Source: Mycobacterium sp. (lineage in GTDB: Bacteria > Actinomycetota > Actinomycetes > Mycobacteriales > Mycobacteriaceae). Taken from it: 64,000 nucleotides of DNA. Each line of letters starts with the position of its first letter. The first letter of the stretch is position 1. The notes beneath the pieces were generated by a model. It saw only the letters and a list, made by a program, of their open reading frames with translations. It was not told the origin of the DNA and did no database searches. Of this stretch, positions 42,515 through 52,898 are shown one piece after another. The stretch covers positions 32,580 through 96,579 of the forward strand of contig JAPLAO010000141.1 in the NCBI GenBank assembly GCA_026393245.1. The letters are read 5' to 3'. The translations under genes were made by a program, and so were the position numbers.

Positions 42515-44578
42515 TCACCACAGCGCAGCCACGACGGTCCGCGCAGCCAGTGCCAGCACCCACGCCAGGACGAACATGTAGCCGAACGCGATCGCGGGCC
42601 ATTTCCACGATCCGCTCTCCCGGCGCATCACGCCCACCGTCGACATGCACTGCAGCGCGTACATGAAGAACACCAGTAGAGCGGCGATGGTGGGTGCATC
42701 GAACAACAGCCGACCGGCCTGCGGTCCGTCCTGTACTCGCATCTCAGTGAGGGCCGCGGCCGGTTCCTCGGGGTTCTCCGCGGCCGCCACCTGACCGAGG
42801 GTGGCGACGAAAACCTCGCGGGCGGCCAACGAGGACAGGATGCCGATGTTGATCCGCCAGTCAAAGCCCAGCGGCGCGAAGACCGGCTCGACCGCCTTGC
42901 CGACCGACGCGGCGTAGGAGTGGTCGATCACATACGCCGCCACCGCCGTCTCGGAGCCGGTGTCCACCCCGGCCGCCATCATCTCGGCTTCGCCGCGCAG
43001 CGGCAGGTTCAGCAGCACCCACAGCACCACCGTGGCGGTCATGATGATCGAGGTGACTTTGCGCAGGAATGCCGATACGGCCGTCCACACCTCTGCGGCA
43101 ACGTTTTTCAGCCGCGGCACCTGATACGGCGGCATCTCCATGTAGAACGGCAGTACCGGCCCGCCCCGCGAGGTCAACTTCTTGAACACCGCGGCCACCA
43201 GCATTGCCGATATCGCGCCCATCAGATAGAGCGCGAACATCACCACGCCGCGCCCACTGAACGGCCCGATCCGGGATCCGGCCGGCAACAGGATGCTCAC
43301 CAGGAGGATGTACACCGGCAGTCGTGCAGAGCACGTCATCAGCGGCGCACCCATCATGGTCGCGAGACGATCCTTGGCCGACGGTAGCGACCGGGTCGCC
43401 ATGATGCCGGGTATGGCGCATGCCACCGAGGACAGCAGTGCCACGAACGCGCGTCCCTCGAGGCCGGCGCGGGCCATCACCCGGTCCATCAGGAATGCGG
43501 CGCGGGCCAGGTAGCCGGTGCCCTCGAGAACCGCGATCAACACGAACAGCAACACGATCTGTGGCAGGAACACCAGCACGCTGCCGACGCCCCCGATGAC
43601 GGCCTGCGACAGGAACCCCGACAGCCACGGAATATGGAGGTGCGCCGCGACCAGATCGCCCAGCCATCCGAAGCCCGCTTCGACGTATCCCTGCAGTGGC
43701 GCGGCGACGGTGAAGATGGTCTGGAAGAAGAGGAACATCGTCACACCGAAGATGGCGGTGCCGATCACCGGGTGCAACATCACGGCGTCGATGCGTCGGG
43801 TGCGCTGGTCGACCTCGGGTACCTGATAGTCGCAGGAGGCGAGCACCGACTCGATCCACGCGGTCACCTCGGCCGGATCGGTGGGTGGCGCCACCACCGG
43901 TGTGCTCCAGGAATCGGATTCGGCCATCACCTGTCGCAGATCTGCCACACCGTCGCGATGGCCGGCCACCACGGGCACCACCGGCACGCCCAGCGCTCGG
44001 GTGAGCGCGGAGACGTCCAACCGGCCCTGGCGGCGGGTCAGGTCGTCGGTGAAGGTGAGCACCACGCAGATCGGAAGTCCGGTCTGGTGAAGTTGGGCTA
44101 TCAGACCCAGCGAGCGACGCAACGTCGTCGCATTGAGCAACACCAGCAGGGCATCGGGAACGTCGACGCCGACACTGCGGTGGTCGGCCCTGTGGTGGTC
44201 GGCCCTGTGTTGGTCGGCCCTGCGGTGGTCGGCCCTGCGGTGGTCGGCCCTGTGTAGGTCGGCACCGTGTTGGTCGGCCCTGCGGTGATCGGTGTCGAGG
44301 ACGTCGACGACGATTTGTTCGTCGGGGCTGATCGGATCCAGGCTGTAGGTGCCGGGCAGATCCTCGACCACCACGGCCTCCCGGCCGTCGACCCGCATGC
44401 GGCCCTCGAAGCGGGCGACGGTGACGCCGGGGTAGTTGCCGGTCTTGGCGTGCAGTCCGGTCAGCGCATTGAATAGGGTGGTCTTGCCGGAGTTGGGGCT
44501 GCCGACGACGGCGAACCGCTTCAGTCCGATGTTGGCCGTCGTGGATCCGCCGCCACCATGATGCGCGTGGCCCATCAA
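42515..44578 (-). CDS. feoB: Ferrous iron transport protein B with His-rich insert in the G domain
   Basis: FAVVGSPNSGKTTLFNALTGLHAKTGNYPGVTVARFEG; DLPGTYSLDPISPDEQIVVDVLD; Gate-domain TMs; 687 aa. Confidence 0.95.
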   Translation of the reverse strand: MMGHAHHGGGGSTTANIGLKRFAVVGSPNSGKTTLFNALTGLHAKTGNYPGVTVARFEGRMRVDGREAVVVEDLPGTYSLDPISPDEQIVVDVLDTDHRRADQHGADLHRADHRRADHRRADQHRADHHRADHRSVGVDVPDALLVLLNATTLRRSLGLIAQLHQTGLPICVVLTFTDDLTRRQGRLDVSALTRALGVPVVPVVAGHRDGVADLRQVMAESDSWSTPVVAPPTDPAEVTAWIESVLASCDYQVPEVDQRTRRIDAVMLHPVIGTAIFGVTMFLFFQTIFTVAAPLQGYVEAGFGWLGDLVAAHLHIPWLSGFLSQAVIGGVGSVLVFLPQIVLLFVLIAVLEGTGYLARAAFLMDRVMARAGLEGRAFVALLSSVACAIPGIMATRSLPSAKDRLATMMGAPLMTCSARLPVYILLVSILLPAGSRIGPFSGRGVVMFALYLMGAISAMLVAAVFKKLTSRGGPVLPFYMEMPPYQVPRLKNVAAEVWTAVSAFLRKVTSIIMTATVVLWVLLNLPLRGEAEMMAAGVDTGSETAVAAYVIDHSYAASVGKAVEPVFAPLGFDWRINIGILSSLAAREVFVATLGQVAAAENPEEPAAALTEMRVQDGPQAGRLLFDAPTIAALLVFFMYALQCMSTVGVMRRESGSWKWPAIAFGYMFVLAWVLALAARTVVAALW
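44176..44295 (-). repeat. 15-bp tandem repeat, 8 units, encoding (D/Q)HRRAD-type peptides inside feoB
   Basis: tgcggtggtcggccc-type units every 15 bp from 44176 to 44295. Confidence 0.95.
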
Positions 44579-44874
44579 CCGGCCGGTTTCGCGGTGATGC
44601 AGCGGGCCTGGACCCCGCGCAGGGCAATCTCGTAATCGCCGACGCCGAATATCACCGGATCGCCCAGTGGGGCCCGGCGGATCATCGTCACCTCGACACC
44701 CGGTGCCAGTCCCAGATCGAAGAGTCGCCGCGCCGTACTTGGTTCCACCACGTCGCTATAGCCGAGCACGATGGCGCGCTCGCCCCGGTCGAGATCAGCC
44801 AGCGTCATCGCGGCCGCGCCCTGGGCGCCGGACACCAACCGACGCTGGCGCATCCGCTCCGACACTGACGACAT
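44575..44874 (-). CDS. feoA: Ferrous iron transport protein A
   Basis: MTLADLDRGERAIVLGYSDVVEPSTARRLFDLGLAPGVEVTMIRRAPLGDPVIFGVGDYEIALR; start at 44874, overlaps feoB. Confidence 0.9.
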   Translation of the reverse strand: MSSVSERMRQRRLVSGAQGAAAMTLADLDRGERAIVLGYSDVVEPSTARRLFDLGLAPGVEVTMIRRAPLGDPVIFGVGDYEIALRGVQARCITAKPAG

Positions 44875-44878
44875 GAAG

Positions 44879-44897
44879 TTAGGGTAGGCGAACCAAC
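44879..44897 (-). promoter_or_regulatory. IdeR/DtxR iron box upstream of feoA
   Basis: ttagggtaggcgaaccaac versus consensus TTAGGTTAGGCTAACCTAA, 15/19 by eye; 4 bp upstream of the feoA start. Confidence 0.75.
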
Positions 44898-44974
44898 TAT
44901 CAGGTGTCGAGTCGGCCCCCGTGGACGGGGACCCTCTAGGCGCCCTGCCGGTCCTGGCTGAGACACTGATCTGC

Positions 44975-46288
44975 ATGACCGAGCAGGCGGGAAACACGAG
45001 CATCTCTGCGAAGCTGTTCGCCGAGGCCTGCGCGGTAATTCCGGGCGGGGTGAACTCCCCGGTGCGGGCGTTCAACTCGGTCGGCGGCACACCCCGCTAC
45101 ATCACCTCGGCGCGGGGTTGTTGGCTCACCGACGCCGACGGCAACCGCTACGTCGACCTGATCTGCTCCTGGGGCCCGATGATCCTGGGCCACGCCCACC
45201 CGGCCGTCGTGGAAGCCGTGCAGCGCACCGCGGCCGACGGGCTGTCGTTCGGCGCGCCGACAGCAGGCGAGACCGAATTGGCCGCCGAGATCATCACCCG
45301 GGTCGCCCCGGTGCAGCGGGTGCGGCTGGTCAACTCCGGAACCGAGGCCACCATGAGCGCGGTGCGTCTGGCCCGCGGCTTCACCGGCCGGGCCAAGATC
45401 GTCAAGTTCTCCGGCTGCTATCACGGCCACGTCGACGCCCTGCTGGCCGATGCCGGCTCCGGTGTGGCCACCCTCGGCCTGCCGTCCTCGCCCGGGGTCA
45501 CCGGGGCGACGGCGGCCGACACCATCGTGCTGCCTTACAACGACGTCGCCGCCGTGGAGCAGACCTTCGCCGCCTTCGGCGACACCATCGCCGCGGTGAT
45601 CACCGAGGCCTGCCCCGGCAATATGGGCACGGTGGCACCGCTGCCCGGCTACAACGCCGCCCTGCGCCGGATCACCGCCGCACACGGTGCGTTGCTGATC
45701 TTCGACGAGGTGATGACGGGATTCCGGATGAGCCGATCCGGTTGGTTCGGAATCGATCCGGTCGAGGCCGACCTGTTCACCTTCGGCAAGGTGATGAGCG
45801 GCGGCCTACCTGCGGCTGCCTTTGGCGGGCGCACCGATGTGATGGAACGACTCGCTCCGCTGGGGCCGGTGTATCAAGCCGGCACGCTGAGCGGAAATCC
45901 GGTCGCGGTGGCCGCCGGCCTGGCCACCCTGCGCAACGCCGACGACGCGGTGTACGCCGCGTTGGACGCCAATGCGGACCGATTGGCGGCTCTGCTCTCG
46001 GCGGCATTGGTCAAAGCCGGTGTGGCGCATCAGGTTCCGCGGGCTGGCAACTTCCTCTCGGTATTTTTCGCCGAGGAACCGGTACGAGACTTCGCCGCCG
46101 CCCGGGCCAGCGAGACCTGGCGTTTCCCGGCGTTCTTCCACGCCCTGCTCGACGCGGGTGTCTATGCACCACCGAGCGCATTCGAAGCCTGGTTCGTCTC
46201 AGCCGTACTTGATGACGACGCCTTCGAAAAGATCGCGGCCGCACTACCGGCCGCGGCACGGGCGGCCGCCCAAGCGAGGCCGGTGTGA
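44975..46288 (+). CDS. hemL: Glutamate-1-semialdehyde 2,1-aminomutase
   Basis: [68 protein letters not shown]. Confidence 0.96.
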   Translation: MTEQAGNTSISAKLFAEACAVIPGGVNSPVRAFNSVGGTPRYITSARGCWLTDADGNRYVDLICSWGPMILGHAHPAVVEAVQRTAADGLSFGAPTAGETELAAEIITRVAPVQRVRLVNSGTEATMSAVRLARGFTGRAKIVKFSGCYHGHVDALLADAGSGVATLGLPSSPGVTGATAADTIVLPYNDVAAVEQTFAAFGDTIAAVITEACPGNMGTVAPLPGYNAALRRITAAHGALLIFDEVMTGFRMSRSGWFGIDPVEADLFTFGKVMSGGLPAAAFGGRTDVMERLAPLGPVYQAGTLSGNPVAVAAGLATLRNADDAVYAALDANADRLAALLSAALVKAGVAHQVPRAGNFLSVFFAEEPVRDFAAARASETWRFPAFFHALLDAGVYAPPSAFEAWFVSAVLDDDAFEKIAAALPAAARAAAQARPV

Positions 46289-46887
46289 AGACCACGGTGC
46301 ACGTGATGCGCCATGGCGAAGTGCATAACCCGGACAAAATCCTCTACGGCCGAAAGCCCGGCTTCTCCCTCTCCGAGCGTGGCAGGGCCCAGGCGCAGGC
46401 GGTCGCTGACGCACTGGCCGGCCATGACATCGTCGCGGTCGTCGCCTCACCACTGGAACGTGCCCAGCAGACCGCGGCACCGATCGCTGCCCATCACTCA
46501 TTGACGATCGGCACAGACGCCGATCTCATCGAGTCCGAGAACATCTTTGAAGGCCAACGCGTCTCACCGGGTGACGGTGCCCTGCGCGACCTGCGAAACT
46601 GGAAGTACCTGACCAATCCGTTGCGGCCGTCGTGGGGTGAGCCCTACAAACAGGTCGCCGCCCGGATGCGGCGAGCGGTTGGCGAGGCCCGACTGCTCGG
46701 TATCGGACACGAGGTGGTCTGCGTGAGTCATCAACTGCCGGTGGAGACTCTGCGCCGCTCGATGCTCGGCCGCCGCCTGCCGCACGACCCGCGTAAGAGA
46801 ATGTGCGACCTCGCCTCCCTGAACACCTTCGTCTTCGACGACGAGGAACTCATCGACTGGAAGTACTGGGAGCCGGCGGGAGAGTGA
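46285..46887 (+). CDS. Histidine phosphatase family protein (Rv0525-like)
   Basis: [36 protein letters not shown]. Confidence 0.9.
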   Translation: MKTTVHVMRHGEVHNPDKILYGRKPGFSLSERGRAQAQAVADALAGHDIVAVVASPLERAQQTAAPIAAHHSLTIGTDADLIESENIFEGQRVSPGDGALRDLRNWKYLTNPLRPSWGEPYKQVAARMRRAVGEARLLGIGHEVVCVSHQLPVETLRRSMLGRRLPHDPRKRMCDLASLNTFVFDDEELIDWKYWEPAGE

Positions 46888-47477
46888 AGCGGCTCTTCGC
46901 GAACGCGCTCGTCGCGGCGGCTATGGCGACAGTGGTTGCCGGCTGTTCCACCGGTGACGACGCCGTCGCCCAGGGCGGCACCTTCGAATTCGTCGCACCC
47001 GGCGGCAAGACCGATATCACCTACGATCCGCCGCAGAGCCGCGGAGTACCCGGCCGGGTGTCCGGACCGGACCTGATGGACACCGCGCGCACCCTCTCCC
47101 TCGACGACTTCGCCGGCAAGGTGGTGGTGATCAATATCTGGGGGCAGTGGTGCGGGCCGTGCCGCGCCGAGATCACCCAGTTGCAGAAGGTGTATGACGC
47201 CACCCGGGACGAGGGCGTGGCGTTTCTGGGAATCGATGTGCGCGACAACGACATCGACGCGCCGCGGGACTTCATCACCGACCGCAAGATCACTTTCCCG
47301 TCCATCTACGACCCGGCCATGCGCACCATGATCGCCTTCGGCGGTAAATACCCGACCACCGTGATCCCGTCGACGGTGGTGCTGGACCGCGAGCACCGGG
47401 TGGCCGCTGTGTTCCTCCGTGAACTGCTGGCCGAGGATTTGACGCCGGTGGTTCAACGTCTGGCAGCCGAACCATGA
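46884..47477 (+). CDS. Thioredoxin-like (TlpA/ResA) lipoprotein (Rv0526-like)
   Basis: Lipobox VVAGCS; VVVINIWGQWCGPCRAEITQLQ. Confidence 0.9.
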   Translation: MKRLFANALVAAAMATVVAGCSTGDDAVAQGGTFEFVAPGGKTDITYDPPQSRGVPGRVSGPDLMDTARTLSLDDFAGKVVVINIWGQWCGPCRAEITQLQKVYDATRDEGVAFLGIDVRDNDIDAPRDFITDRKITFPSIYDPAMRTMIAFGGKYPTTVIPSTVVLDREHRVAAVFLRELLAEDLTPVVQRLAAEP

Positions 47478-48232
47478 CCGGGTTGGCCGAGACGGCTGCG
47501 GCGGGCCCTCTGCTGGTGGCTCTGGGACTGTGCGTGCTGGCCGGTCTGGTGTCGTTCGCCTCGCCGTGCGTGGTTCCTCTGGTTCCGGGGTACCTGTCAT
47601 ATCTGGCGGCGGTGGTCGGCGTCGATGACACCCGTGATGCGACCCGGCGCTGGCGGGTGGTGGGGTCAGCGGCATTGTTCGTGGCCGGATTCACCGCCGT
47701 CTTCGTTTTGGGTACCGTCGCCGTGCTCGGTATGACCACCACGCTGATCACCAATCAGGTTCTGCTGCAACGGGTCGGCGGTGTCGTGACCATCATCATG
47801 GGTCTGGTGTTCGTCGGTTTCATTCCGACTCTGCAGCGCCAGGCTCGGTTCGCTCCGCGCCGCCTGGCGGGTCTGGCGGGCGCACCACTGCTCGGTGCGG
47901 TGTTCGCGCTCGGCTGGACGCCATGTCTGGGCCCGACATTGACCGGAGTGATCGCCGTCGCCTCGGCAACCGACGGCGCCAGCGTCGCACGCGGAGTGGC
48001 ACTCGTCATCGCCTACTGCCTCGGCCTGGGCATACCGTTCATCGCGCTGGCGCTGGGTTCTGGATGGGCGGTCGGCGCCTTCGGCTGGCTGCGCCGCCAC
48101 ACCCGCGCCATTCAGATATTCGGCGGTGTGCTGCTCATCATCGTCGGACTCGCTTTGGTGAGCGGGGCGTGGAACGACTTCACCTCGTGGGTTCGCGATG
48201 GGTTCGTCAGCGACGTCAGGCTGCCGATATGA
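47474..48232 (+). CDS. ccdA: Cytochrome c biogenesis protein CcdA
   Basis: VSFASPCVVPLVPGYLSYLA; ALGWTPCLGPTLTGVIAVAS; multiple TMs. Confidence 0.93.
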   Translation: MTGLAETAAAGPLLVALGLCVLAGLVSFASPCVVPLVPGYLSYLAAVVGVDDTRDATRRWRVVGSAALFVAGFTAVFVLGTVAVLGMTTTLITNQVLLQRVGGVVTIIMGLVFVGFIPTLQRQARFAPRRLAGLAGAPLLGAVFALGWTPCLGPTLTGVIAVASATDGASVARGVALVIAYCLGLGIPFIALALGSGWAVGAFGWLRRHTRAIQIFGGVLLIIVGLALVSGAWNDFTSWVRDGFVSDVRLPI

Positions 48233-49788
48233 CCACCGGTGTCGTGAAAACCCTTCTCGCGTATGCGCGTAACACCTGGCGCGCACTGACCTCTATGGGC
48301 ACCGCCCTGGCGCTGCTGTTCCTGCTCGCCCTCGGCGCGGTGCCCGGCGCACTGCTACCGCAGCGCAGCCTCAATGAGTCGAAGGTGCAGCAGTACCTCA
48401 CCGAGCACCCGACCATCGGCCCGTGGCTGGATCGGTTACAACTGTTCGACGTGTTCGCCAGTTTCTGGTTCACCGCCATCTACGCGCTGCTGTTCATCTC
48501 GCTGGTGGGCTGCCTGACGCCGCGGACCCTCGAGCACATCCGCAGCCTGCGCGCCACGCCGGTGCCGGCACCGCGCAATCTGAGCCGGCTGCCCAAACAT
48601 GCCGACGCCACTGTCGCCGGCACACCGGAATCGGTCACGGCGATGATCGCCGGACACCTGCGGGGCTGGCGGCAGGTTACCCGGCAGACCGACGGTGTTA
48701 TCGAGATCTCCGCCGAGAAGGGCTATCTGCGCGAGTTCGGCAATATCGTCTTTCACTTCTCGCTACTGGGCCTGCTGGTCGCCGTCGCGGTGGGCAAATT
48801 GCTCGGCTATGAGGGCAATGTCATCGTGATCGCCAACGGCGGGCCCGGTTTCTGCTCGGCATCCCCGGCGGCGTTCGACTCGTTCCGCGCCGGCAACAGC
48901 GTCGACGGAACTTCTCTCTATCCGATGTGCCTGCGGGTCAATGACTTTCAGGCTCGCTATCTGCCCAGTGGGCAGGCGGTCGCATTCGAGTCGAATATCG
49001 ACTATCAGGCCGGACCGGATCTGGCGTCGGGCACCTGGCAGCCCTACCGGCTCGAGGTCAACCACCCGCTTCGGATCGGCGGAGACCGGGTGTACCTGCA
49101 GGGCCACGGTTACGCGCCGACTTTCACCGTGACATTCCCGAATGGTGTGAAGCGCACCCAGACCATTCAGTGGCGGCCGAATGACGCACTCACCCTGCTG
49201 TCCTCGGGTGTAATCCGTGTCGACCCGCCGGCCGGACTGTATCCGCCGGATCAGCGGCGCAAGCAACAGATCGCGATCATCGGACTGTTGGCGCCGACCC
49301 AGCAGATGGACGACAAATTGCTGTCATCAAGTTTCCCTGCCCTCAACGACCCCGCGGTGGCCATCGACATCTACCGCGGTGACGCCGGACTTGACAGTGG
49401 CCGGCCGCAATCGTTGTTCACCCTCGATACCCGACTGATCGAGCAGAAGCGGTTGACCAAGGCCAAGCGAACCAATCTGAGCCTCGGCCAACAGGTGCGT
49501 CTTGATGACGGCACCGTGGTGCGTTTCGACGCCGCCACCCCGTTCGTCAATCTGCAGGTCTCACACGATCCCGGCCAGGTGTGGGTCCTGGTTTCGGCGA
49601 TGTCGATGATGGGCGGACTACTGGTGTCGCTGATCGTCCGTCGTCGGCGGGTATGGGCTCGGATCTCAGCCGCGGGTGCAGGTACGGTGGAACTCGAGTT
49701 AGGTGGACTCGCCCGCACAGATAATTCCGGTTGGGGCGGCGAGTTCGACAAGCTCACCCGGCGAGTGGCGGAGGCGGATCGCGGATGA
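48229..49788 (+). CDS. resB: Cytochrome c biogenesis protein ResB
   Basis: LTSMGTALALLFLLALGAVPGALLPQ; GYLREFGNIVFHFSLLGLLVAVAVGKLLGYEGNVIV. Confidence 0.9.
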   Translation: MTTGVVKTLLAYARNTWRALTSMGTALALLFLLALGAVPGALLPQRSLNESKVQQYLTEHPTIGPWLDRLQLFDVFASFWFTAIYALLFISLVGCLTPRTLEHIRSLRATPVPAPRNLSRLPKHADATVAGTPESVTAMIAGHLRGWRQVTRQTDGVIEISAEKGYLREFGNIVFHFSLLGLLVAVAVGKLLGYEGNVIVIANGGPGFCSASPAAFDSFRAGNSVDGTSLYPMCLRVNDFQARYLPSGQAVAFESNIDYQAGPDLASGTWQPYRLEVNHPLRIGGDRVYLQGHGYAPTFTVTFPNGVKRTQTIQWRPNDALTLLSSGVIRVDPPAGLYPPDQRRKQQIAIIGLLAPTQQMDDKLLSSSFPALNDPAVAIDIYRGDAGLDSGRPQSLFTLDTRLIEQKRLTKAKRTNLSLGQQVRLDDGTVVRFDAATPFVNLQVSHDPGQVWVLVSAMSMMGGLLVSLIVRRRRVWARISAAGAGTVELELGGLARTDNSGWGGEFDKLTRRVAEADRG

Positions 49789-50786
49789 ACACCGAGCACA
49801 TCGACATCGGCCTGGCCCGGTTCTCGGATTGGGCGTTCACCGCGTCGGTCGTCGTCCTCGTCCTGGCCATGACACTGCTGGCCGTCGAACTCGCGTCCAG
49901 TCGGGGCCGCCTGGTCGAAGAACGTGAACTGGTCGCGGCCGGGGCAGTAGCCACCGGGCGCGTCGCATCCGACGCAGACCGTCCCGGTGTGGTGCTCGAC
50001 AGTGCTGCGCCGCCCCTGGCGGCCCGGTTCGGCCGCGCGGGTCTGGCTCTGGTCTACCTCGGCATCGCCCTGTTGTTCGGCTGCATCGTGCTGCGCGGAC
50101 TGGCCACCACCCGGGCACCGTGGGGCAACATGTACGAGTTCATCAACCTCACTAGTTTCTGCGGACTGGTTGCCGGCGCCGTGGTGCTGCGCAAACCGCA
50201 GTACCGGGCGCTGTGGGTGTTCGTTCTGGTTCCGGTGCTGATCCTGCTGACGGTGTCCGGTAGGTGGCTTTATACCAACGCTGCGCCGGTGATGCCCGCA
50301 CTGCAGTCCTACTGGCTGCCCATCCACGTCTCGGTGGTCAGTCTGGGATCAGGGGTGTTCCTGGTGGCTGGCGTGGCCAGCATTCTGTTCCTGCTGAAGA
50401 TGTCGCGCTTGGGCGAGCCTGCACCAGGCGACGCCGACGGATTCGTGGCGCGGATCGTCTCCCGGCTGCCGGACGCCCAGGCCTTGGATCGGATCGCCTA
50501 CCGCACAACGATTTTCGCGTTCCCGGTGTTCGGGTTCGGCGTTATCTTCGGCGCCATTTGGGCCGAGGAGGCGTGGGGACGCTACTGGGGCTGGGATCCC
50601 AAGGAGACGTTGTCGTTCATCGCCTGGGTGATCTACGCGGCCTATCTGCACGCGCGGTCGACGGCGGGGTGGCGCGACCGGAAAGCGGCGTGGATCAACG
50701 TGGCCGGATTCGTGGCCATGGTGTTCAACCTGTTCTTCATCAACCTGGTCACCGTCGGCCTGCACTCCTACGCGGGCGTGAGTTAA
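49785..50786 (+). CDS. ccsA: Cytochrome c biogenesis protein CcsA/ResC
   Basis: WGNMYEFINLTSF; IWAEEAWGRYWGWDPKETLSFIAWVIYAAYLHAR (WWD motif). Confidence 0.95.
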   Translation: MNTEHIDIGLARFSDWAFTASVVVLVLAMTLLAVELASSRGRLVEERELVAAGAVATGRVASDADRPGVVLDSAAPPLAARFGRAGLALVYLGIALLFGCIVLRGLATTRAPWGNMYEFINLTSFCGLVAGAVVLRKPQYRALWVFVLVPVLILLTVSGRWLYTNAAPVMPALQSYWLPIHVSVVSLGSGVFLVAGVASILFLLKMSRLGEPAPGDADGFVARIVSRLPDAQALDRIAYRTTIFAFPVFGFGVIFGAIWAEEAWGRYWGWDPKETLSFIAWVIYAAYLHARSTAGWRDRKAAWINVAGFVAMVFNLFFINLVTVGLHSYAGVS

Positions 50787-50810
50787 CGCCACTCCTGAGG
50801 AAGGAGTGAA

Positions 50811-50972
50811 TTAACGCGGCTTTTTGTCGTCCCCGCCGAGTTTCCAGAGGAATTCCGGGTCGTCGTCGGGACCGATGACGCGCGTGGAGGGCCGGTGGGC
50901 GTGCGAGCGATTCATCCGCACGCCGATATAAACCGCGGTTGCGACGACCAAGATGAGCACCAGGTAAAGCAC
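50811..50972 (-). CDS. 53-aa single-TM protein
   Basis: GTG start after aggaggtttaccc: VLYLVLILVVATAVYIGVRMNRSHAHRPSTRVIGPDDDPEFLWKLGGDDKKPR. Confidence 0.7.
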   Translation of the reverse strand: MLYLVLILVVATAVYIGVRMNRSHAHRPSTRVIGPDDDPEFLWKLGGDDKKPR

Positions 50973-51021
50973 GGGTAAACCTCCTTTCTCTGAATATACG
51001 CGCGTCGGTAGGCTCGGTCCG

Positions 51022-51345
51022 GTGACGGACAACCAGGCAGGCGGCGCGGGCCGCGCAAGTGGGCGCATGGCCGCAGACGTAGCGCTATACACCCTCGCGC
51101 GGCTGGCACTGGTGGCCGCGCTGACCGCGGTCATCTTCTACGCGGCACACCTGATCGGCATCACGGAGTTTCCGCTCGTCGTCGCCATGCTGTTCGCCAT
51201 CGTGATCTCGCTGCCGCTGGGCATCTGGCTGTTGGCTCCGCTGCGCCGACGCGCCACTGCGGGTATCGCGGAGGTCGACGAGCGCCGCCGGGCCGACCGC
51301 GAGCAGTTGCAGGCCCGGTTGCGCGGCGAGACCCCATCGGATTAG
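51022..51345 (+). CDS. DUF4229-like membrane protein
   Basis: 107 aa, two TM helices followed by RRADREQLQARLRGE. Confidence 0.72.
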   Translation: MTDNQAGGAGRASGRMAADVALYTLARLALVAALTAVIFYAAHLIGITEFPLVVAMLFAIVISLPLGIWLLAPLRRRATAGIAEVDERRRADREQLQARLRGETPSD

Positions 51346-51362
51346 TTCAGGGCCGGAATAGC

Positions 51363-52235
51363 TCAGCGGTGCAACGCCAGTGCGGCCGCCACCGCGACCG
51401 ACCACACCAGCATCGTCAGGCCGGTATCACGTAACACCGGGATGAGATCGCGCCCGCCCTGCCCGCGGCGCACCGGCCCGGCGGCCCGCAGCGCCAACGG
51501 CGCGGCAAGCAGTCCGACCGTGCACCACGGCGTTGCCCGCATCAGCGCGACGGTGAGAACCCCGGCCAGCGCCAGTAGTGACTGATACAACAGGCGGGTG
51601 CGGGTGTCGCCGAGGCGGACCGCCAGCGTCGTCTTGCCGGCGACGGCATCGGTCGGGATATCGCGCAGATTGTTGGCCACCAACACCGCCGACGACAGTG
51701 CGCCGGTGGCCACCGCGAGCGTCACACCCACCCAGTCGACCCGCAGTGCCTGGGTGTACTGCGTGCCCAGCACCGCGACCAGACCGAAGAACACGAATAC
51801 CGCGACCTCGCCGAAACCGGCATACCCGTACGGCCGCGAGCCACCGGTGTAGAACCACGCGCCGAGGATGCACAGCGCGCCCACGACGATCAGCCACGGT
51901 GCGCTGAGCATCGCCAGCGCCACACCGGCGACGGCGGCGACCGCGAGGCTCACCCCCGCCGCGGTCAGTACCGCACGTGGGGCGGCCACCTTCGACCCGA
52001 CCAGCCGCAGCGGACCGGCTCGCTCGTCGTCGGTGCCGCGGATGCCGTCGGAGTAGTCGTTGGCGTAATTCACCCCGACGATCAATGCCAGCGAAACCAC
52101 GAGTGCCAGAAGCGCTTTCCACCAGACGGCGGAGTGCAGCCCGGCTGCCGCGCCGGAGCCGGCGATTACCGGCGCGATGGCGTTGGGCAGGGTGCGCGGC
52201 CGGGCGCCCTCGATCCACTGCGCGATGCTGGCCAT
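51363..52235 (-). CDS. menA: 1,4-dihydroxy-2-naphthoate polyprenyltransferase
   Basis: [51 protein letters not shown]. Confidence 0.94.
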   Translation of the reverse strand: MASIAQWIEGARPRTLPNAIAPVIAGSGAAAGLHSAVWWKALLALVVSLALIVGVNYANDYSDGIRGTDDERAGPLRLVGSKVAAPRAVLTAAGVSLAVAAVAGVALAMLSAPWLIVVGALCILGAWFYTGGSRPYGYAGFGEVAVFVFFGLVAVLGTQYTQALRVDWVGVTLAVATGALSSAVLVANNLRDIPTDAVAGKTTLAVRLGDTRTRLLYQSLLALAGVLTVALMRATPWCTVGLLAAPLALRAAGPVRRGQGGRDLIPVLRDTGLTMLVWSVAVAAALALHR

Positions 52236-52858
52236 CAGTGACCGGCCAGTTGGAGGACGAGATTGATGGTGCTCGCCAGCACGATCGCGCCCAGCATGAA
52301 CGAGACCAGTCCCTGGGTCAGGACCGATCCGCGCATGGACCGACTGGCGATGTCGGTGTCCGAGACCTGGTAGGTCATGCCCACGGTGAAGGCCAGATAG
52401 GCGAAATCAAGGAAGCGGGGCCGATAATCCGTTTGATGGAACTGGATGGCGTCCGGTTCACCGCCCAGGTAGTACAGCTGGGCGTAGCGCAGCATGAAGG
52501 TGGTGTGGACCGCGAACCAGGCTGCAACCACACTGAGGATGCCGATGGCGGCCTCGCCCAGATGCCGTTCCGGGCCCGCGCCCACCAGCAGGTAGCCCAC
52601 CCCGGCCAGGCTGGCGACACTGGAGATCAGAATGATGAGGTGTGACACCGTCGGCGTGCCATCCTGATGCCGTTGCCTGACGTGCGCCTCGGTCTGGGCA
52701 CCGTCCAACCCCGCCACCACCCACCACGTCGCCCCCAGGTAGACCGTTGCCGCGACGATCCAGCCGACCGCAGGCGAGTAGTGCCACTCGTGGCGCATCG
52801 TGCCGGTCAAGACGGCGGCCAGTACCCCCAGCGCCGTTGCGATACCCATCCGGACCAT
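52235..52858 (-). CDS. DUF1345 family membrane protein
   Basis: 208 aa from ATG 52858; four TMs; [44 protein letters not shown]. Confidence 0.85.
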   Translation of the reverse strand: MVRMGIATALGVLAAVLTGTMRHEWHYSPAVGWIVAATVYLGATWWVVAGLDGAQTEAHVRQRHQDGTPTVSHLIILISSVASLAGVGYLLVGAGPERHLGEAAIGILSVVAAWFAVHTTFMLRYAQLYYLGGEPDAIQFHQTDYRPRFLDFAYLAFTVGMTYQVSDTDIASRSMRGSVLTQGLVSFMLGAIVLASTINLVLQLAGH

Positions 52859-52898
52859 GGCCGTGAGCCTAGTGGGCCATGGGCGCATACTAGGTCGC

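Noticed and set aside
44176-44295. Possible CRISPR-like array
   Set aside because: Contiguous 15-bp units without spacers, in frame within feoB; a coding minisatellite.
42861-44627. 588-aa - strand ORF overlapping feoB in another frame
   Set aside because: Arg/Gly-rich out-of-frame translation; feoB frame has clear conserved motifs.
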